Below are positions 33,101 through 41,869 of a stretch of DNA of 64,000 nucleotides, one piece after another. Origin of the DNA: Odontesthes bonariensis. Taxonomy: Eukaryota; Chordata; Actinopteri; Atheriniformes; Atherinopsidae. Position 1 is the first letter of the stretch. Every line of letters starts with the position of its first letter. The notes under the pieces were generated by a model. It was given only the letters and a program-made list of their open reading frames with translations. It was not told the DNA's origin and ran no database searches. Location: NCBI RefSeq assembly GCF_027942865.1, contig NC_134521.1, positions 1,603,501 to 1,667,500 of the forward strand. The letters run 5' to 3'. The position numbers and the translations under genes were made by a program.

Positions 33101-36100
33101 TATAGTATGCATCCAGGAACTTCTCGCTTACTCAAACTCGCATACTAACTCATAAAGTTAGTATGAGTAGTAGGAGAAGTATGCGGTTTCCAACACAGCC
33201 AAACAGACTTTGAGTTGGATGGTTTGTAGACTGCTTCCTGTTTGTGTTCTGCAGCCACCAGTCAGGCGAGGTCGGCATGGCGTCTTTCTGCCGCGTGGAC
33301 AGCCAGGCCTGCCGCCTTCCCAGCATGCTCGGTGCTTTGGAGGAGCACGACTTCCTGTTCCAGCTGCACCTTAACGAAACGCCGCAGGACGACTCCACCG
33401 AGGTTTGTGCTGCTGTTCAGGACTGTAGTTCTTTCACTTATCCTGGTTATTCAGAGCATGTGCACGGTCTGGTTTGTAGGGACTGGAGGTTCCTCTGGTC
33501 GCTGTGCTGCAGTGGTCCACTCCCAAGATGCCTTTCACCAACTGTATCTACACCCACTACAGGTAAAGAAGTTATTATCCCATCACAGCGTTTGTTTCTA
33601 AACACCAATAGAAACAAAGAACCTTAACCAGGGACGGTGCTGGGCATACAGCTGTATGGGGACCCAGAACCCCCCCACCAACAGCCTTACTGTATACAGA
33701 AAATGAGCCTGTACTGGATGCATAAGAACATTTATTCACATGTGCAGGAACCTCAGCAGGTTTAACAGAGCTACAGGCTATCCAAGCTAATAAAAACACT
33801 TGAGTTCAGCCATTTAGCTTTTCTATTCCTCCTTCGTAGCTCAAACATAATCAAGTCAGCCTTTAACAAGAGTAAATGATACTAAAAAACACTAAGATAC
33901 TAAATAATGAAAAATATTTAAGTCCAGGTACTGAACATGTTTTAATCTCACTGCAGCACCGTCAATAAATACGTCTACAAGAGAGAATATTGCAAAATAA
34001 AAAGTAAAAATATTAAATTAAGAGTACCTGATATGGTCTGATAAGTTATTCCCCTGATTGAGTAGCCTTTAAACTGGCCTACCCACATTTTACCCATTTA
34101 TGCCTACGTTTAGTAAATAGGCTATAAAAGGCAGATATTGTGTTTGCCATGGAAGCAGACGCTGTTTAAGCCTAAATGCAAACGTTGTGTATTTGGCGTA
34201 AGAAATTACAGTGGCCTATAGGCAGAAGTGGGCGTCTACACAACAGAAAACAAACCTCCCTCCACTTCATTCTCAGTTCACCTTGTTGCTTCTGACTCTT
34301 CTCTTTGAGAATTTCCTTACGTCCATGACCACGATGACGGCAATCCATCAGTGTGTACTGGTTCATGTAGCCTACTACTCTTCGATTGGCTAAATGTTTG
34401 TTTTCTATCCTCTGATAATAGACGTGCATTATCTTGCCTTCCACTCGGTCCATTGGCTGAACGTGCACAGCCAAAGCCTGCGAATACAACCTCTTCTCTT
34501 CACTCTTTGGTAGATGCAGCTTTGGCTGAAGGAGGTTAGGTGGTTGAAACAGGGAAAATCGTGCCTGTGTTATTCTTCCTCGGCACATCGGTCTTAGCGT
34601 AGTCTGAAGGATGGATATGGGCATGTTTACAGGTGCACGGGCTCCGGTAAAAGGTATTCTGCTGACGTGCCTGCTCTCAACTTTTCTCATTATACCATAA
34701 TAACTGAATAACAGCAGAACTAAAAACTCCAAATTTAGAGACAAGAATAAAACAGAACAACGTTCCACAACACGTAATATTCTAAAAATCATGCTGTTGA
34801 ATGTTATCGTAGTTTTCTAATTCGTTGCCTTTTCTCTCGTTTCTTACCATTTGTAAAAGTTTTTTTTTTTTTTTTTATTATTGCATGTTGTTCAATGTTG
34901 TCTTCTGCACCTTAAAGCAACACTAGAGAAGTTTGTGAACCATCAAACTATGAGCTTCAGACTTAATTATGCACATTTCCAGGCCTGAAAGTGTCCTGGA
35001 GCTCCCTGAGATACCGCAGTTTACGACTGGTTTCCAGCCGCGCACTTTGTTGTCACCTGACATTTTTGTGGGCCTTTCAATTCAATAAAAGGTGAATTAT
35101 ATCCCTGCAGTAATAACTATTAAAGATCAGATGATTGCAGCATCTGTTGTTAACCAGCTCTGTGATCCTCCTCCTTTCCTGTTACCGCTCTGTCTGCAGT
35201 CTCTGTCTGCTAAAAGCTGAGCAGAGAGCTGTTAGAGCTGTTCCTGCAGCCAGGTCTCTGCCTGATATTCCTGCTGTGTCCTCATCAGGGCTCCAAGCTC
35301 ATCCATTTCATCCACCGGAGATCTCACATTTCCCATGATAATCAGGGGAAGAAATGCTTTAAACTTTCTCCTCCTTTTCCTCCACTTTGTTCCTGCTCTG
35401 CATCCAAGACGTCTCCTCTTCAACTAATTTGGACTTGGATTATTCCATCTGCATTATTCCAGGCATTGCTTGGACTTTGTAAAGCTCAGTTAGCCGCTCC
35501 AACATGTCAACAACTCTCCCGTTGCCATGGTTACGCATCATAACAGATGTTCCCAGCAGAAGTCCTTCCAGAAGTATCCAAACCAGCCCAGAAGCATGTT
35601 TCAGAAGTCTGTGTTTTCACAGAAAAAATCTGAAGAAGATGCAAAGAAAGGCCGCTGCCACCAGGGCGGCGCCATTCTTGAAATTCATAGGCCGTAAGGT
35701 GAACCTCGAAAACTCCTTCAGAACACCAGGTTTGTTCCGCGCTCTCCGAACCAAACACGCTTCAGCTCATAAAAAGATTTGAGTTATGTTGAGGTTTAAA
35801 AAAAAGTTTCGCCGCTCAGAACACAGTTCTTTTTTTAGTTCGCAACGTTTAAAGGAATAACTAGTGCCTGGCAAGGCGTATGTACATATTCGGCAGGCGT
35901 AATAACAGTTTGGCTTGGGAGAGGTGCCACGGTTGAGACGTCATCAGAATGGACGAATCGGATAGCTGGTATGTCAGCTGAGCTGGTAAACAGAAACAGC
36001 ACCGCAGCAGCAGCGCGATCATCCAGCAGTACTGAAGAAGACGTTAAGCATGAGGAAACACAGAATTTCACCTGCACAAGGTGGAATGGAAGGAATCAGA

Positions 36101-37374
36101 AGGAACAAATAAAGAAGCACTTGCTGAGTTCTTATACGATGCGTGGCCACATGCTGCTCTTACAGCAGTGGGAAGAAACTTCAGCTTGTACATAGCACAT
36201 CACCAATGTCACTGTGTGACTGTACCGGAAGGTGTGCAGTCTGTTCATGCTGTGGAAGACCTGCAGTGTGACCATGAAGAATGTGACACTGTTGTTTTTG
36301 CATGCACAACATGCTGCACAGGAACATAAGACTGTCATTATTAAGAGCCCTGACACTGATGTAGCAGTCATTGCTGTGAGTCTGCAGAAAGATTTGCCAT
36401 GCAGCTTGTACTTCTTCACAGGGAAGGGCAACAGAACACGCATAATGGACATTACCAAGGTGTCATCAGCTCTCGGAGCCAGTGTGTGTTCAGCTTGGAT
36501 TGGGATCCATACATTCACTGGGTGTGACACCACAAGGCAAAAAGAAGACATTTGCTGTGGCATGCGAGAAAGATGTCTACCTGAAGGCTTTCAGAAATCT
36601 GGGGCCTGAATTTAACTTGGACCACTCTACATTTGCATTACTTTGCAAATATGTATGCCATTTGTACGATCAGCCAACTGCAGAAAACATCAATGAGGCT
36701 AGGTACAAAGCTTTCTGTATGGCATCATCAGCCTTGCCAGAATTATCTTTCTCCCCAACAAGTGATGCCCTCCACCAGCACTGCAAAAGGGCAAATTATC
36801 AGGCTAAAATAATGAGGTCATGTGTAAAGCAAAAGAGAGAGGAGGACACTGAACAAACTGTTATCCATCATGGATAACCCCACCCATCCTCTCCACCAGC
36901 TGCTGGTTGGACAGCAGAGCTCCTTTTCCAACAGGCTCATCCAGCTCCACTGTCACAAGGACCGTTTCAGGAAATCCTTCCTACCAGCAGCCATCACCAT
37001 ATACAACACCTCCCCTCTGGCTGGAAGAGAACTTCAACCTCAATAGGCTTGAAGTCTCTCCTAAAAAACAATAACAAAAAAACAAAAAATACTGTAGATT
37101 TGTACATAGCGAATGTTTATTCACTATTTTTTATTTATTTTATATTATTTCATTTTATTTCATATTTATTGTATTCTCTTCTATTTGCTTGTTTTTTTAC
37201 CACTTTAATTGTTTTCATATACTGTATGCTGCTGCAACAAAACAATTTCCCAAATTGGGATTAATAAAGTATTAATAAAGTAGACTTGTGCAGGTGTTCC
37301 AGCTGTTCAAACACCACAAAGGAAACAGAGGATAAAGAAGATGACAGCTGCCCTGACACTGACAGTGAGGAATA

Positions 37375-37412
<38 letters not shown>

Positions 37413-40400
37413 TTTTTTGTTTTTTTTCACCTTTATTCTATTCCATTTGTATCATTCCTTTTATTATGGTTATGTATATAAGTTTATGCCGGTTGATGTG
37501 TATGCCCTACTTGTTTTGATTTTGTTATGTGTTGTATAGTTATTAGTGAATAAATCAGTAAATGAATACCTGAATGGTAAATGGCTAAATTGGCTCAATT
37601 CAGAAATACATGAATGAGCATTATCGTTGATAATTATTATTTTATGTTCACTTTAAAATGATATTTTGCGAGATTCCTTTCTGTAGGTTAGTTTTGACAG
37701 CATCAGACAGGTTGTCATTTTTCCAGTTTGTTGTCGTAAATCGGCAACGTGATTGGTCCAGCACGGTCACGTGGTGTCTTGTGACGTCAAAATCGTCATT
37801 CAGCCCTGCGGAAAATATCTTCAGAAAACGTTGCGGTTTAAAAAAAGTACAGGATTCTGTGACGCGAAACTTTTTTTATATGTGCAAAATAAGTTGGTCA
37901 TTTTTATCAGCTAACGGGCATGTAGTTCGGAGAGCACGGAGCGAGCCTAAACGAAAACGGGGTTCACCTTACGGCCTATCAGCTTTTGCTGGCGTCTTTG
38001 TGGCCTCTTCAATGTGACAACATATTCACATGTATGGCTGAGCATGTGGGCCGGATGTTTTGGTGCAGAAGGGACCAAACATGAGGGAAATGCTCTAAAA
38101 AGGCAGCTAACCAACAAATGTGTTTGCACGGTGGCTGTGTTCTCTTGTTACGTCCAATCTGTGGCTAACGGTCCACATCCCTCGCCCAGGCTGCCCAGCA
38201 TCCGTCTGGACCAGCCACGGTTCGTCATGACGGCCAGCTGTCCGAGCACCGTCAGGGTGAAGGAGCGCTTCAAGGTGAAGTACGTCCTGCTCAACAACCT
38301 GCAGGACTTCCTGGCCGTGCGGCTCGTCTGGACTCCAGATGGTCAGTGTATGTTTTTACCGTCTGTCCCGTTGGGTCCGGATACTTCTCTGGTTTCAGCA
38401 GGGAAAGCTTCCCTGTTGGTTCGATGATCAGACTCAGTGGGGTCACATGGCCCTGAAAGGATCGGATTATTGGCTGAATTACAATCAGACTGAGTTATTA
38501 AGTGCATGTAGACACCTTAATCTGACTAAGAACTGGATCGGATCGGATTCAGACCTCGAGATAACTGGGTTGAGTCACTCTAAACCTGCTTGTAGACGCT
38601 GAAGCACGTGGTGAATCAGACTTTGTTTTCCCGGTGCCCAAAATTCAATGGGGAAATCGATTGAAAAGCACTTAACGAACCAAAAATGACAAAAACTTCC
38701 CTGTTTTGAAGCCTCATAACTCAGCCATACGACATCAGAGACCTCATTCAAAGTTTATGTGACAGGAGACTCTCAACTTCAACTAAACTAAACTTTTTTC
38801 TTTTAGGGCGGGCAGTGGATTGGCACCCATCAAAATGTCTTCAGAAAGTTTCTAGTTATTGTAATTTAGCCAATATTCCAACCCTGAAAAAAACCTTTCA
38901 GAGGGCTAGAATGTGAAGGGGTGTTTAAAAAAAAAAAAAAAACCTGCAGTGTATGATCATTTTGATGCTGGGGAGGGAAGGAGGCAAGGATGCAAGAGAG
39001 GAAAGGAGGCAAGGATGCAGGAGAGGAAAGGAGAGGAAAGGAGGGAAGGAGGCAGGAAAGGATGCTGGAGAGGGAAGGACGAAAGGATGCAGGAAAGGAA
39101 AGGAGGCAAGGGTGCAGGGGAGGGAAGGAGGCAAGGATGCTGGAAAGGAAAGGAGGGAAGGAGGCAGGAGAGGAAAGGCTTCACCTTTAGGGAGGTTCAT
39201 CTCTCTTTGGTCTCTTTGCAGAACAGGGTTTTAGGTTTTGAGTCGTGAACTTGAAATTGACAGGAAGTGGGTCAGTTATCTGACAGAATTTAACCATCTC
39301 TCTGAGAAAAAGAACCTGCCTGAGATCTCTCTTCGTGGGTAAATCTGGTGATAGTTGTCTGTGACACAGCTGCAGCTCAGAGAGTTCAACATGTCCCACA
39401 GGGGTGTAAAAACGCTGAGAAGGGAGGGCGGTACTCGGCTGTTTCACAGAGCTTCAATAGTGTGAGATGGCCCAAATTCAGGAAAACAGGCTAAAAAGTG
39501 ACTGTTTTACTCGTGTGTGTGTTCAGGTCGCGGTCAAAGCGAGGACACCTCGCTGTCGGCGGTCGTCTGTCACACCCCGCTCAGTAACCTCGGTCACTGT
39601 CGCAAAGGAAGCACGCTGTCCTTCAGCGTGGCCTTCCAGATCCTCAAACCCGGGCTGTACGAGGTGCGTGCACCTGCAGGCAGACTCCTGAGTCCTGGAT
39701 TCTGTCCTCATCCTGCTCCCTTGTTTCCTCTCCTCATCGTGCTCTCTTGTCTCCTCTCCTCATCGTGCTTCCTTGTCTCCTCTCCTCATCGTGCTCTCTT
39801 GTTTCCTCATAGTGCTTCCTTGTCTCCTCTCCTCATTGTGCTCTCTTGTTTCCTCATCATGCTTCCTTGTCTCCTCTCCTCATCGTGCTCTCTTGTTTCC
39901 TCATCGTGCTTCCTTGTCTCCTCTCCTCATCGTGCTCTCTTGTTTCCTCATCGTGCTCTCTTGTTTCCTCATCGTGCTCTCTTGTTTCCTCATCGTGCTC
40001 TTGTCTCCTCTCCTCATCATGCTTCCTTGTCTCCTCTCCTCATCGTGCTCTCTTGTTTCCTCATCGTGCTCTCTTGTCTCCTCTCCTCATCGTGCTTCCT
40101 TGTCTCCTCTCCTCATCGTGCTCTCTTGTTTCCTCATCGTGCTTCCTTGTCTCCTCTCCTCATCGTGCTTTCTTGTTTCCTCATCGTGCTCTCTTGTTTC
40201 CTCATCATGCTCCCTTGTCTCCTCTCCTCATCGTGCTCTCTTGTTTCCTCATCGTGCTTCCTTGTCTCCTCTCCTCATGGTGCTCTCTTGTTTCCTCATC
40301 GTGCTTCCTTGTCTCCTCTCCTCATGGTGCTCTCTTGTTTCCTCATGGTGCTCTTGTCTCCTCTCCTCATCATGCTTCCTTGTCTCCTCTCCTCATCATG

Positions 40401-41869
40401 CTTCCTTGTCTCCTCTCCTCATGGTGCTCTCTTGTTTCCTCATGGTGCTCTTGTCTCCTCTCCTCATCGTGCTCTTGTCTCCTCTCCTCATCATGCTTCC
40501 TTGTCTCCTCTCCTCATCGTGCTTCCTTGTCTCCTCTCCTCATGGTGCTCTCTTGTTTCCTCATCGTGCTCTTGTCTCCTCTCCTCATCGTGCTCTTGTC
40601 TCCTCTCCTCATCATGCTTCCTTGTCTCCTCTCCTCATCGTGCTCTCTTGTTTCCTCATCGTGCTCTCTTGTCTCCTCTCCTCATCGTGCTTCCTTGTCT
40701 CCTCTCCTCATCGTGCTCTCTTGTTTCCTCATCGTGCTTCCTTGTCTCCTCTCCTCATCGTGCTTCCTTGTCTCCTCTCCTCATCGTGCTTTCTTGTTTC
40801 CTCATCGTGCTCTCTTGTTTCCTCATCATGCTCCCTTGTCTCCTCTCCTCATCGTGCTCTCTTGTTTCCTCATCGTGCTTCCTTGTCTCCTCTCCTCATG
40901 GTGCTCTCTTGTTTCCTCATCGTGCTTCCTTGTCTCCTCTCCTCATGGTGCTCTCTTGTTTCCTCATCGTGCTCTTGTCTCCTCTCCTCATCATGCTTCC
41001 TTGTCTCCTCTCCTCATCATGCTTCCTTGTCTCCTCTCCTCATGGTGCTCTCTTGTTTCCTCATGGTGCTCTTGTCTCCTCTCCTCATCGTGCTCTTGTC
41101 TCCTCTCCTCATCATGCTTCCTTGTCTCCTCTCCTCATCGTGCTTCCTTGTCTCCTCTCCTCATGGTGCTCTCTTGTTTCCTCATCGTGCTCTTGTCTCC
41201 TCTCCTCATCATGCTTCCTTGTCTCCTCTCATCATCATGCTCTCTTGTCTCCTCTCCTCATCGTGCTCTCTTGTTTCCTCATCGTGCTTCCTTCTCTCCT
41301 CTCCTCATCATGCTTCCTTGTCTCCTCTCCTCACCGTGCTTCCTTGTCTCCTCTCCCCTTCTCGTCTCCAGCTGAGTCAGCACATGAAGTTGAAGCTCCA
41401 GTTCACGGCCTCGGTGTCCAACCCTCCTCCTGACGCCCGGCCGCTCTCACGTGAGAACTTTCCTTTATCCCGCACAGCCGGCGGCTCTTCGGGCATCAGA
41501 CTCACCGTGTGTCTCCTCCCCGCTCAGGTAAAAACAGCCCGTCCAGCCCGGCGGTGCGAGACCTGCTGGACCGGCACCAGGCCAGTCTGGGCCGGTCTCA
41601 GTCCTTCTCCCACCAGCAGCCGTCCCGGTCGCACATCATGAGGTAACGCCCACTCCACGCCACGGTATCGTGCTCACCTTCCCCCGCTCAGTGTGTTTCT
41701 GTGTGTGTGCAGGACGGGCAGCGCCATGGAGCGGCGGGCCATCACGCCGCCCGTCGGCTCGCCGGTGGGCCGGCCGCTTTACCTGCCGCCGCAGGACCGA
41801 AGCCTGCTGTCGCTGGACAAGATCGCCAAGAGGGAGTGTAAAGTCCTGGTGCTGGATCCGGCCAGCTAG
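21160..41869 (+). CDS. trappc14: TRAPPC14 (C7orf43/MAP11), TRAPP II complex subunit, 13 exons, complete
   Basis: The protein is the vertebrate-specific TRAPP II subunit that helps tether pre-ciliary vesicles at the mother centriole through Rabin8 and has also been reported to bind microtubules. Exons: 21160-21352, 23641-23936, 26932-27027, 28938-29067, 30678-30764, 30864-30984, 33255-33402, 33480-33562, 38190-38341, 39527-39663, 41372-41450, 41528-41642, 41713-41869. All introns are GT-AG, phases chain without error, and the total is 597 residues plus stop, close to the roughly 580 of the human protein. Landmarks are ESQCEYFMYFPAVP at the start, TDEVIFPLTVSLDKLP (exon 3), SYLPVMPDGSVLLVDNV (exon 6), YVLLNNLQDFLAVRLVWTP (exon 9), SQSFSHQQPSRSH (exon 12), and DKIAKRECKVLV near the end. 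ATGs at 21160, 21169 and 21172 are in frame; the third matches the mammalian start. Exon 2 has an acidic, histidine-containing linker that looks poorly conserved. No frameshift was seen. Confidence 0.95.
21629..22440. repeat. 48-bp minisatellite, about 17 units (TRAPPC14 intron 1), built on a Tc1-like terminal repeat
   Basis: The unit of 48 bp contains GTGAGAAACTAAGTGAACCC and CTGATCCAGCAGCTGG. Because 48 is divisible by three, it is open on both strands for hundreds of bases without being a gene. Variants (GTGAGT/GTGTGT, CTGG/CCGG, CAG/TAG) alternate along the array. The first unit starts CAGTGAGTGAGAAACTAAG, whose complement closes the element at about 22884-22908. A second array of the same unit lies at 57174-57593. 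Confidence 0.95.
22636..22850. repeat. 20-bp minisatellite, about 10 units
   Basis: The unit CATTGATCAGTTAATCAGAG is repeated in tandem with single-base variants (TTAGTCAG). It is inside the Tc1-like derivative in TRAPPC14 intron 1. Confidence 0.95.
23040..23120 (+). mobile_element. tRNA-SINE body fragment
   Basis: CCCGCAGTCCAAAAACGTGC followed by GAGGTTAACTGGTGAT matches the central part of the SINE at 51924-52790. The rest is missing. The remainder of 23120-23500 is AT-rich with nothing recognised. Confidence 0.5.
24011..24492 (+). mobile_element. hAT element fragment (left end plus BED-ORF start), copy 1
   Basis: It starts TAGGGCTGGGCGAGTCAACT. After a SINE insertion, 24350-24490 includes the two CTCACAGGCTTTTATTTTGT-like units and the start of the BED-finger frame (MEKGMELLLGHF), after which homology to copy 2 stops. 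The right terminal repeat is missing. About 40 bp of flanking intron is also shared with copy 2 (see findings). Confidence 0.65.
24140..24335 (-). mobile_element. tRNA-like SINE, minus strand, inside the hAT fragment
   Basis: On the minus strand the sequence opens GGGGTGGTTTGTGGCGTAGT (box A-like) and contains GGTTCGAGTCCC (box B-like, complement of GGGACTCGAACC at 24244). The AT-rich tail lies toward 24140. This is the layout of a common teleost tRNA-derived SINE. Confidence 0.6.
25013..26039. mobile_element. hAT MITE, CAGAGGTGGGTA type, about 1.03 kb
   Basis: It starts CAGAGGTGGGTAGAGCAGCC and ends GGTTACCACCCACCTCTG, with subterminal CAAGTAAAAGTA / TACTTGAGTAA repeats. The flanking octamers ACACAGTT (25005-25012) and GCACAGTT (26041-26048, after one extra G) are a near-perfect hAT duplication. 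It is non-coding and lies in TRAPPC14 intron 2. Part of its interior recurs without ends at 43324-43538. Confidence 0.85.
26114..26494. mobile_element. Solo LTR with 5-bp target duplication
   Basis: A 381-bp unit starts TGTCACGCCC and ends CCTACCTGACA. CTTTC occurs immediately before (26109-26113) and after (26495-26499). TG...CA ends and a 5-bp duplication define a solo LTR left after recombination between two LTRs. AATAAA at about 26426 could be its polyadenylation signal. No internal region is present, so the element family (Gypsy-like or other) cannot be named. Confidence 0.85.
27299..27665. pseudogene. LINE fragments, including an RT catalytic scrap (YADD)
   Basis: 27299-27420 resembles a reversed LINE 3' end (TTCAGCTTTATTGTCAATTC). 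27540-27665 (+) reads PLLLQSFPPINDRFYADDTE followed by LYLEISQS, with the FYADD box of LINE reverse transcriptase. Both are small decayed pieces in TRAPPC14 intron 3. Confidence 0.5.
27960..28170. repeat. 32-bp minisatellite, about 6-7 units
   Basis: The unit contains TGCTCACAGGCTTTTATTTT followed by GTAAAAGTCTG. It is internal to the hAT copy. The hAT fragment at 24011-24492 has only about two units, so the array expanded after the copies separated. Confidence 0.9.
28219..28524 (+). pseudogene. BED zinc finger of a hAT transposase (N-terminal piece only)
   Basis: The 101-codon frame begins MEKGTELLLGHFHVKVLPDG and contains KVICKHCQVELSSQRRSSSL followed by KYHLKAKH. The C-x2-C ... H-x4-H spacing is that of a BED-type DNA-binding finger. 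The frame stops without the hAT dimerisation/catalytic region, so it is a fragment of a ZBED-like hAT transposase. Confidence 0.75.
29271..29583. mobile_element. Right half of a GGCTGTG-type MITE
   Basis: Closely matches the right half of the complete element at 32567-33201 (shared CATAGGGAAAGCCATTACCA and GCATCTTGGGTAGTTTGAGT). It ends in GGAACACAGCCA. The left half is missing. A minisatellite begins exactly at its terminus. Confidence 0.8.
29576..30455. repeat. 13-14-bp minisatellite (CTGCAGCCAGAGAC), about 65 units
   Basis: The units alternate between CTGCAGCCAGAGA and CCTGCAGCCAGAGA, with rarer GATCTG and GGACTG variants. It lies in TRAPPC14 intron 4. Long open frames on both strands are a by-product of the repeat. 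A PstI-type palindrome CTGCAG recurs in every unit. Confidence 0.98.
30990..31500 (-). mobile_element. Poly(T)-headed repeat, possible minus-strand LINE 3' end
   Basis: A T-run immediately follows the exon 6 splice donor, then an AT-rich stretch and a more complex segment with CTCCCTCCCTTAACAGGTCC. This would fit a minus-strand poly(A) retroelement, but no coding block is recognised. 31500-32200 is AT-rich with nothing recognised. Confidence 0.3.
32205..32262 (+). mobile_element. Short LINE 3' tail
   Basis: CATCGTAATGATTGTAAAGG, a short spacer, then GTATAAATAAAATACATTTA match the tail of the LINE end at 20310-20395. Only the last 60 bases remain. Confidence 0.55.
32437..32545 (+). mobile_element. 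Tc1-like terminal fragment (same family as 21629-22908)
   Basis: CAGTGAGTGAAAAACTAAG opens the fragment, then ATCAATGCTCTGATTCATTG and GTGTGAGCAGCTCTATAAAA. This is the reverse complement of the right end of the element at about 22615-22908, with a single copy of the 20-bp unit. Confidence 0.65.
32567..33201. mobile_element. Complete GGCTGTG-type MITE with perfect 9-bp target duplication
   Basis: The left end is TGGCTGTGTTCGAAACCGCA; the right end is GCGGTTTCCAACACAGCCA. AACAGACTT occurs directly before (32558-32566) and after (33202-33210), a perfect 9-bp duplication, which favours a Mutator-like origin. It is 635 bp and non-coding, in TRAPPC14 intron 6, ending about 50 bp before the exon 7 acceptor. 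Other copies lie at 29271-29583 and 55160-55787. Confidence 0.85.
33563..35600. other. First part of TRAPPC14 intron 8: no recognised repeat
   Basis: Mostly unremarkable intron. A minus-strand frame of 206 codons (34792-34172) is long for non-repetitive intron sequence but shows no known domain, no matching splice pattern and ordinary composition. It may be an unrecognised transposon frame or chance. Confidence 0.35.
36081..37374 (+). pseudogene. Decayed transposon protein with SPDTDV and TGCD motifs (PIN/XPG-like), frameshifted and LINE-interrupted
   Basis: Fragments in order: 36081-36285 reads GTNKEALAEFLYDAWPHAAL and then a segment ending DLQCDHEE. A frame change near 36285 leads to 36300-36535 with KTVIIKSPDTDVAVIAVSLQ and ASVCSAWIGIHTFTGCDTT. 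A second frame change near 36535 leads to 36540-36850 with VACEKDVYLKAFRNLGPEFN and FALLCKYVCHLYDQ. After the LINE insertion the end reads RCSSCSNTTKETEDKEDD and stops at 37374. The acidic SPDTD and GCD pairs are arranged as in PIN/XPG-type nuclease folds, a resemblance I recall from ORFs of unnamed fish and invertebrate mobile elements. The N-terminal part is missing. Not functional as it stands. Confidence 0.55.
36850..37285 (+). mobile_element. 5'-truncated jockey/L2-type LINE inserted in the transposon ORF
   Basis: It begins within KLLSIMDNPTHPLHQLLVGQ and continues RFRKSFLPAAITIYNTS. The 3' end is TTTCCCAAATTGGGATTAAT followed by AAAGTATTAATAAAG. It is the plus-strand counterpart of the minus-strand LINE at 5250-6400 (compare SSILDNGSHLLHDVL). 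After it, the host transposon frame resumes. Confidence 0.8.
37378..37410. repeat. (TG)n microsatellite
   Basis: About 13 TG copies, then GCGCGC, directly after the stop of the transposon ORF. Confidence 0.95.
38427..38605 (+). mobile_element. Partial CTCAGTGGGGTCAC-type MITE
   Basis: ACTCAGTGGGGTCACATGGC starts a piece that jumps from the left terminal repeat directly to the right-end region with ATCGGATCGGATTCAGACCT, in intron 9 of TRAPPC14. Full copies lie at 50780-51423 and 55902 on. Confidence 0.7.
38955..39180. repeat. Purine-rich minisatellite (GGAAAGGAGGCAAGGATGCA), intron 9 of TRAPPC14
   Basis: An irregular array of GGAGGCAAGGATGCA / GGAAAGGA modules. All bases on the + strand are purine except T and C in GATGC. 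It is similar in sequence to the array in the 3' UTR at 41870-42225. Confidence 0.9.
39715..41350. repeat. Pyrimidine-rich minisatellite of about 1.6 kb with higher-order structure, intron 10 of TRAPPC14
   Basis: Modules of CTCATCGTGCTTCCTTGTCT, CCTCTC and CTCTTGTTTC alternate, with ATC/ATG/TTG variants. All three + frames are open for hundreds of codons because of the repeat. A block of about 620 bp occurs twice: the variant order around 40200-40600 recurs around 40810-41200. The array runs to about 20 bp before the exon 11 acceptor, so it overlaps the polypyrimidine tract. Confidence 0.95.

Larger units (their letters stand above)
35600..38010 (+). mobile_element. DNA transposon with long imperfect terminal inverted repeats carrying a PIN/XPG-like ORF
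   Basis: The left block at 35688 on (ATAGGCCGTAAGGTGAACC) is the complement of the block ending at about 37982 (GGTTCACCTTACGGCCTAT). Inverted similarity continues inward for about 170 bp through GCTCTCCGAAC, AGCT(C/G)ATAAAAA, AAAAAGTTTCGC, CTTTTTTT and CGCAACGTT blocks. It possibly also extends outward to about 35600 and 38010, so the exact ends are unsure. A decayed coding region (36081-37374) lies between, itself hit by a LINE. Superfamily is unassigned; Academ is one possibility because of its reported XPG-like domain. Confidence 0.6.

Noticed and set aside
38925-39248. Basic lysine/glutamate-rich frames
   Set aside because: Purine-rich minisatellite in intron 9 of TRAPPC14.
39517-41641. 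Frames of 509-638 codons rich in Leu/Ser/Cys
   Set aside because: They arise from the pyrimidine-rich array in TRAPPC14 intron 10. Only the two ends overlap true exons 10 and 11-12.
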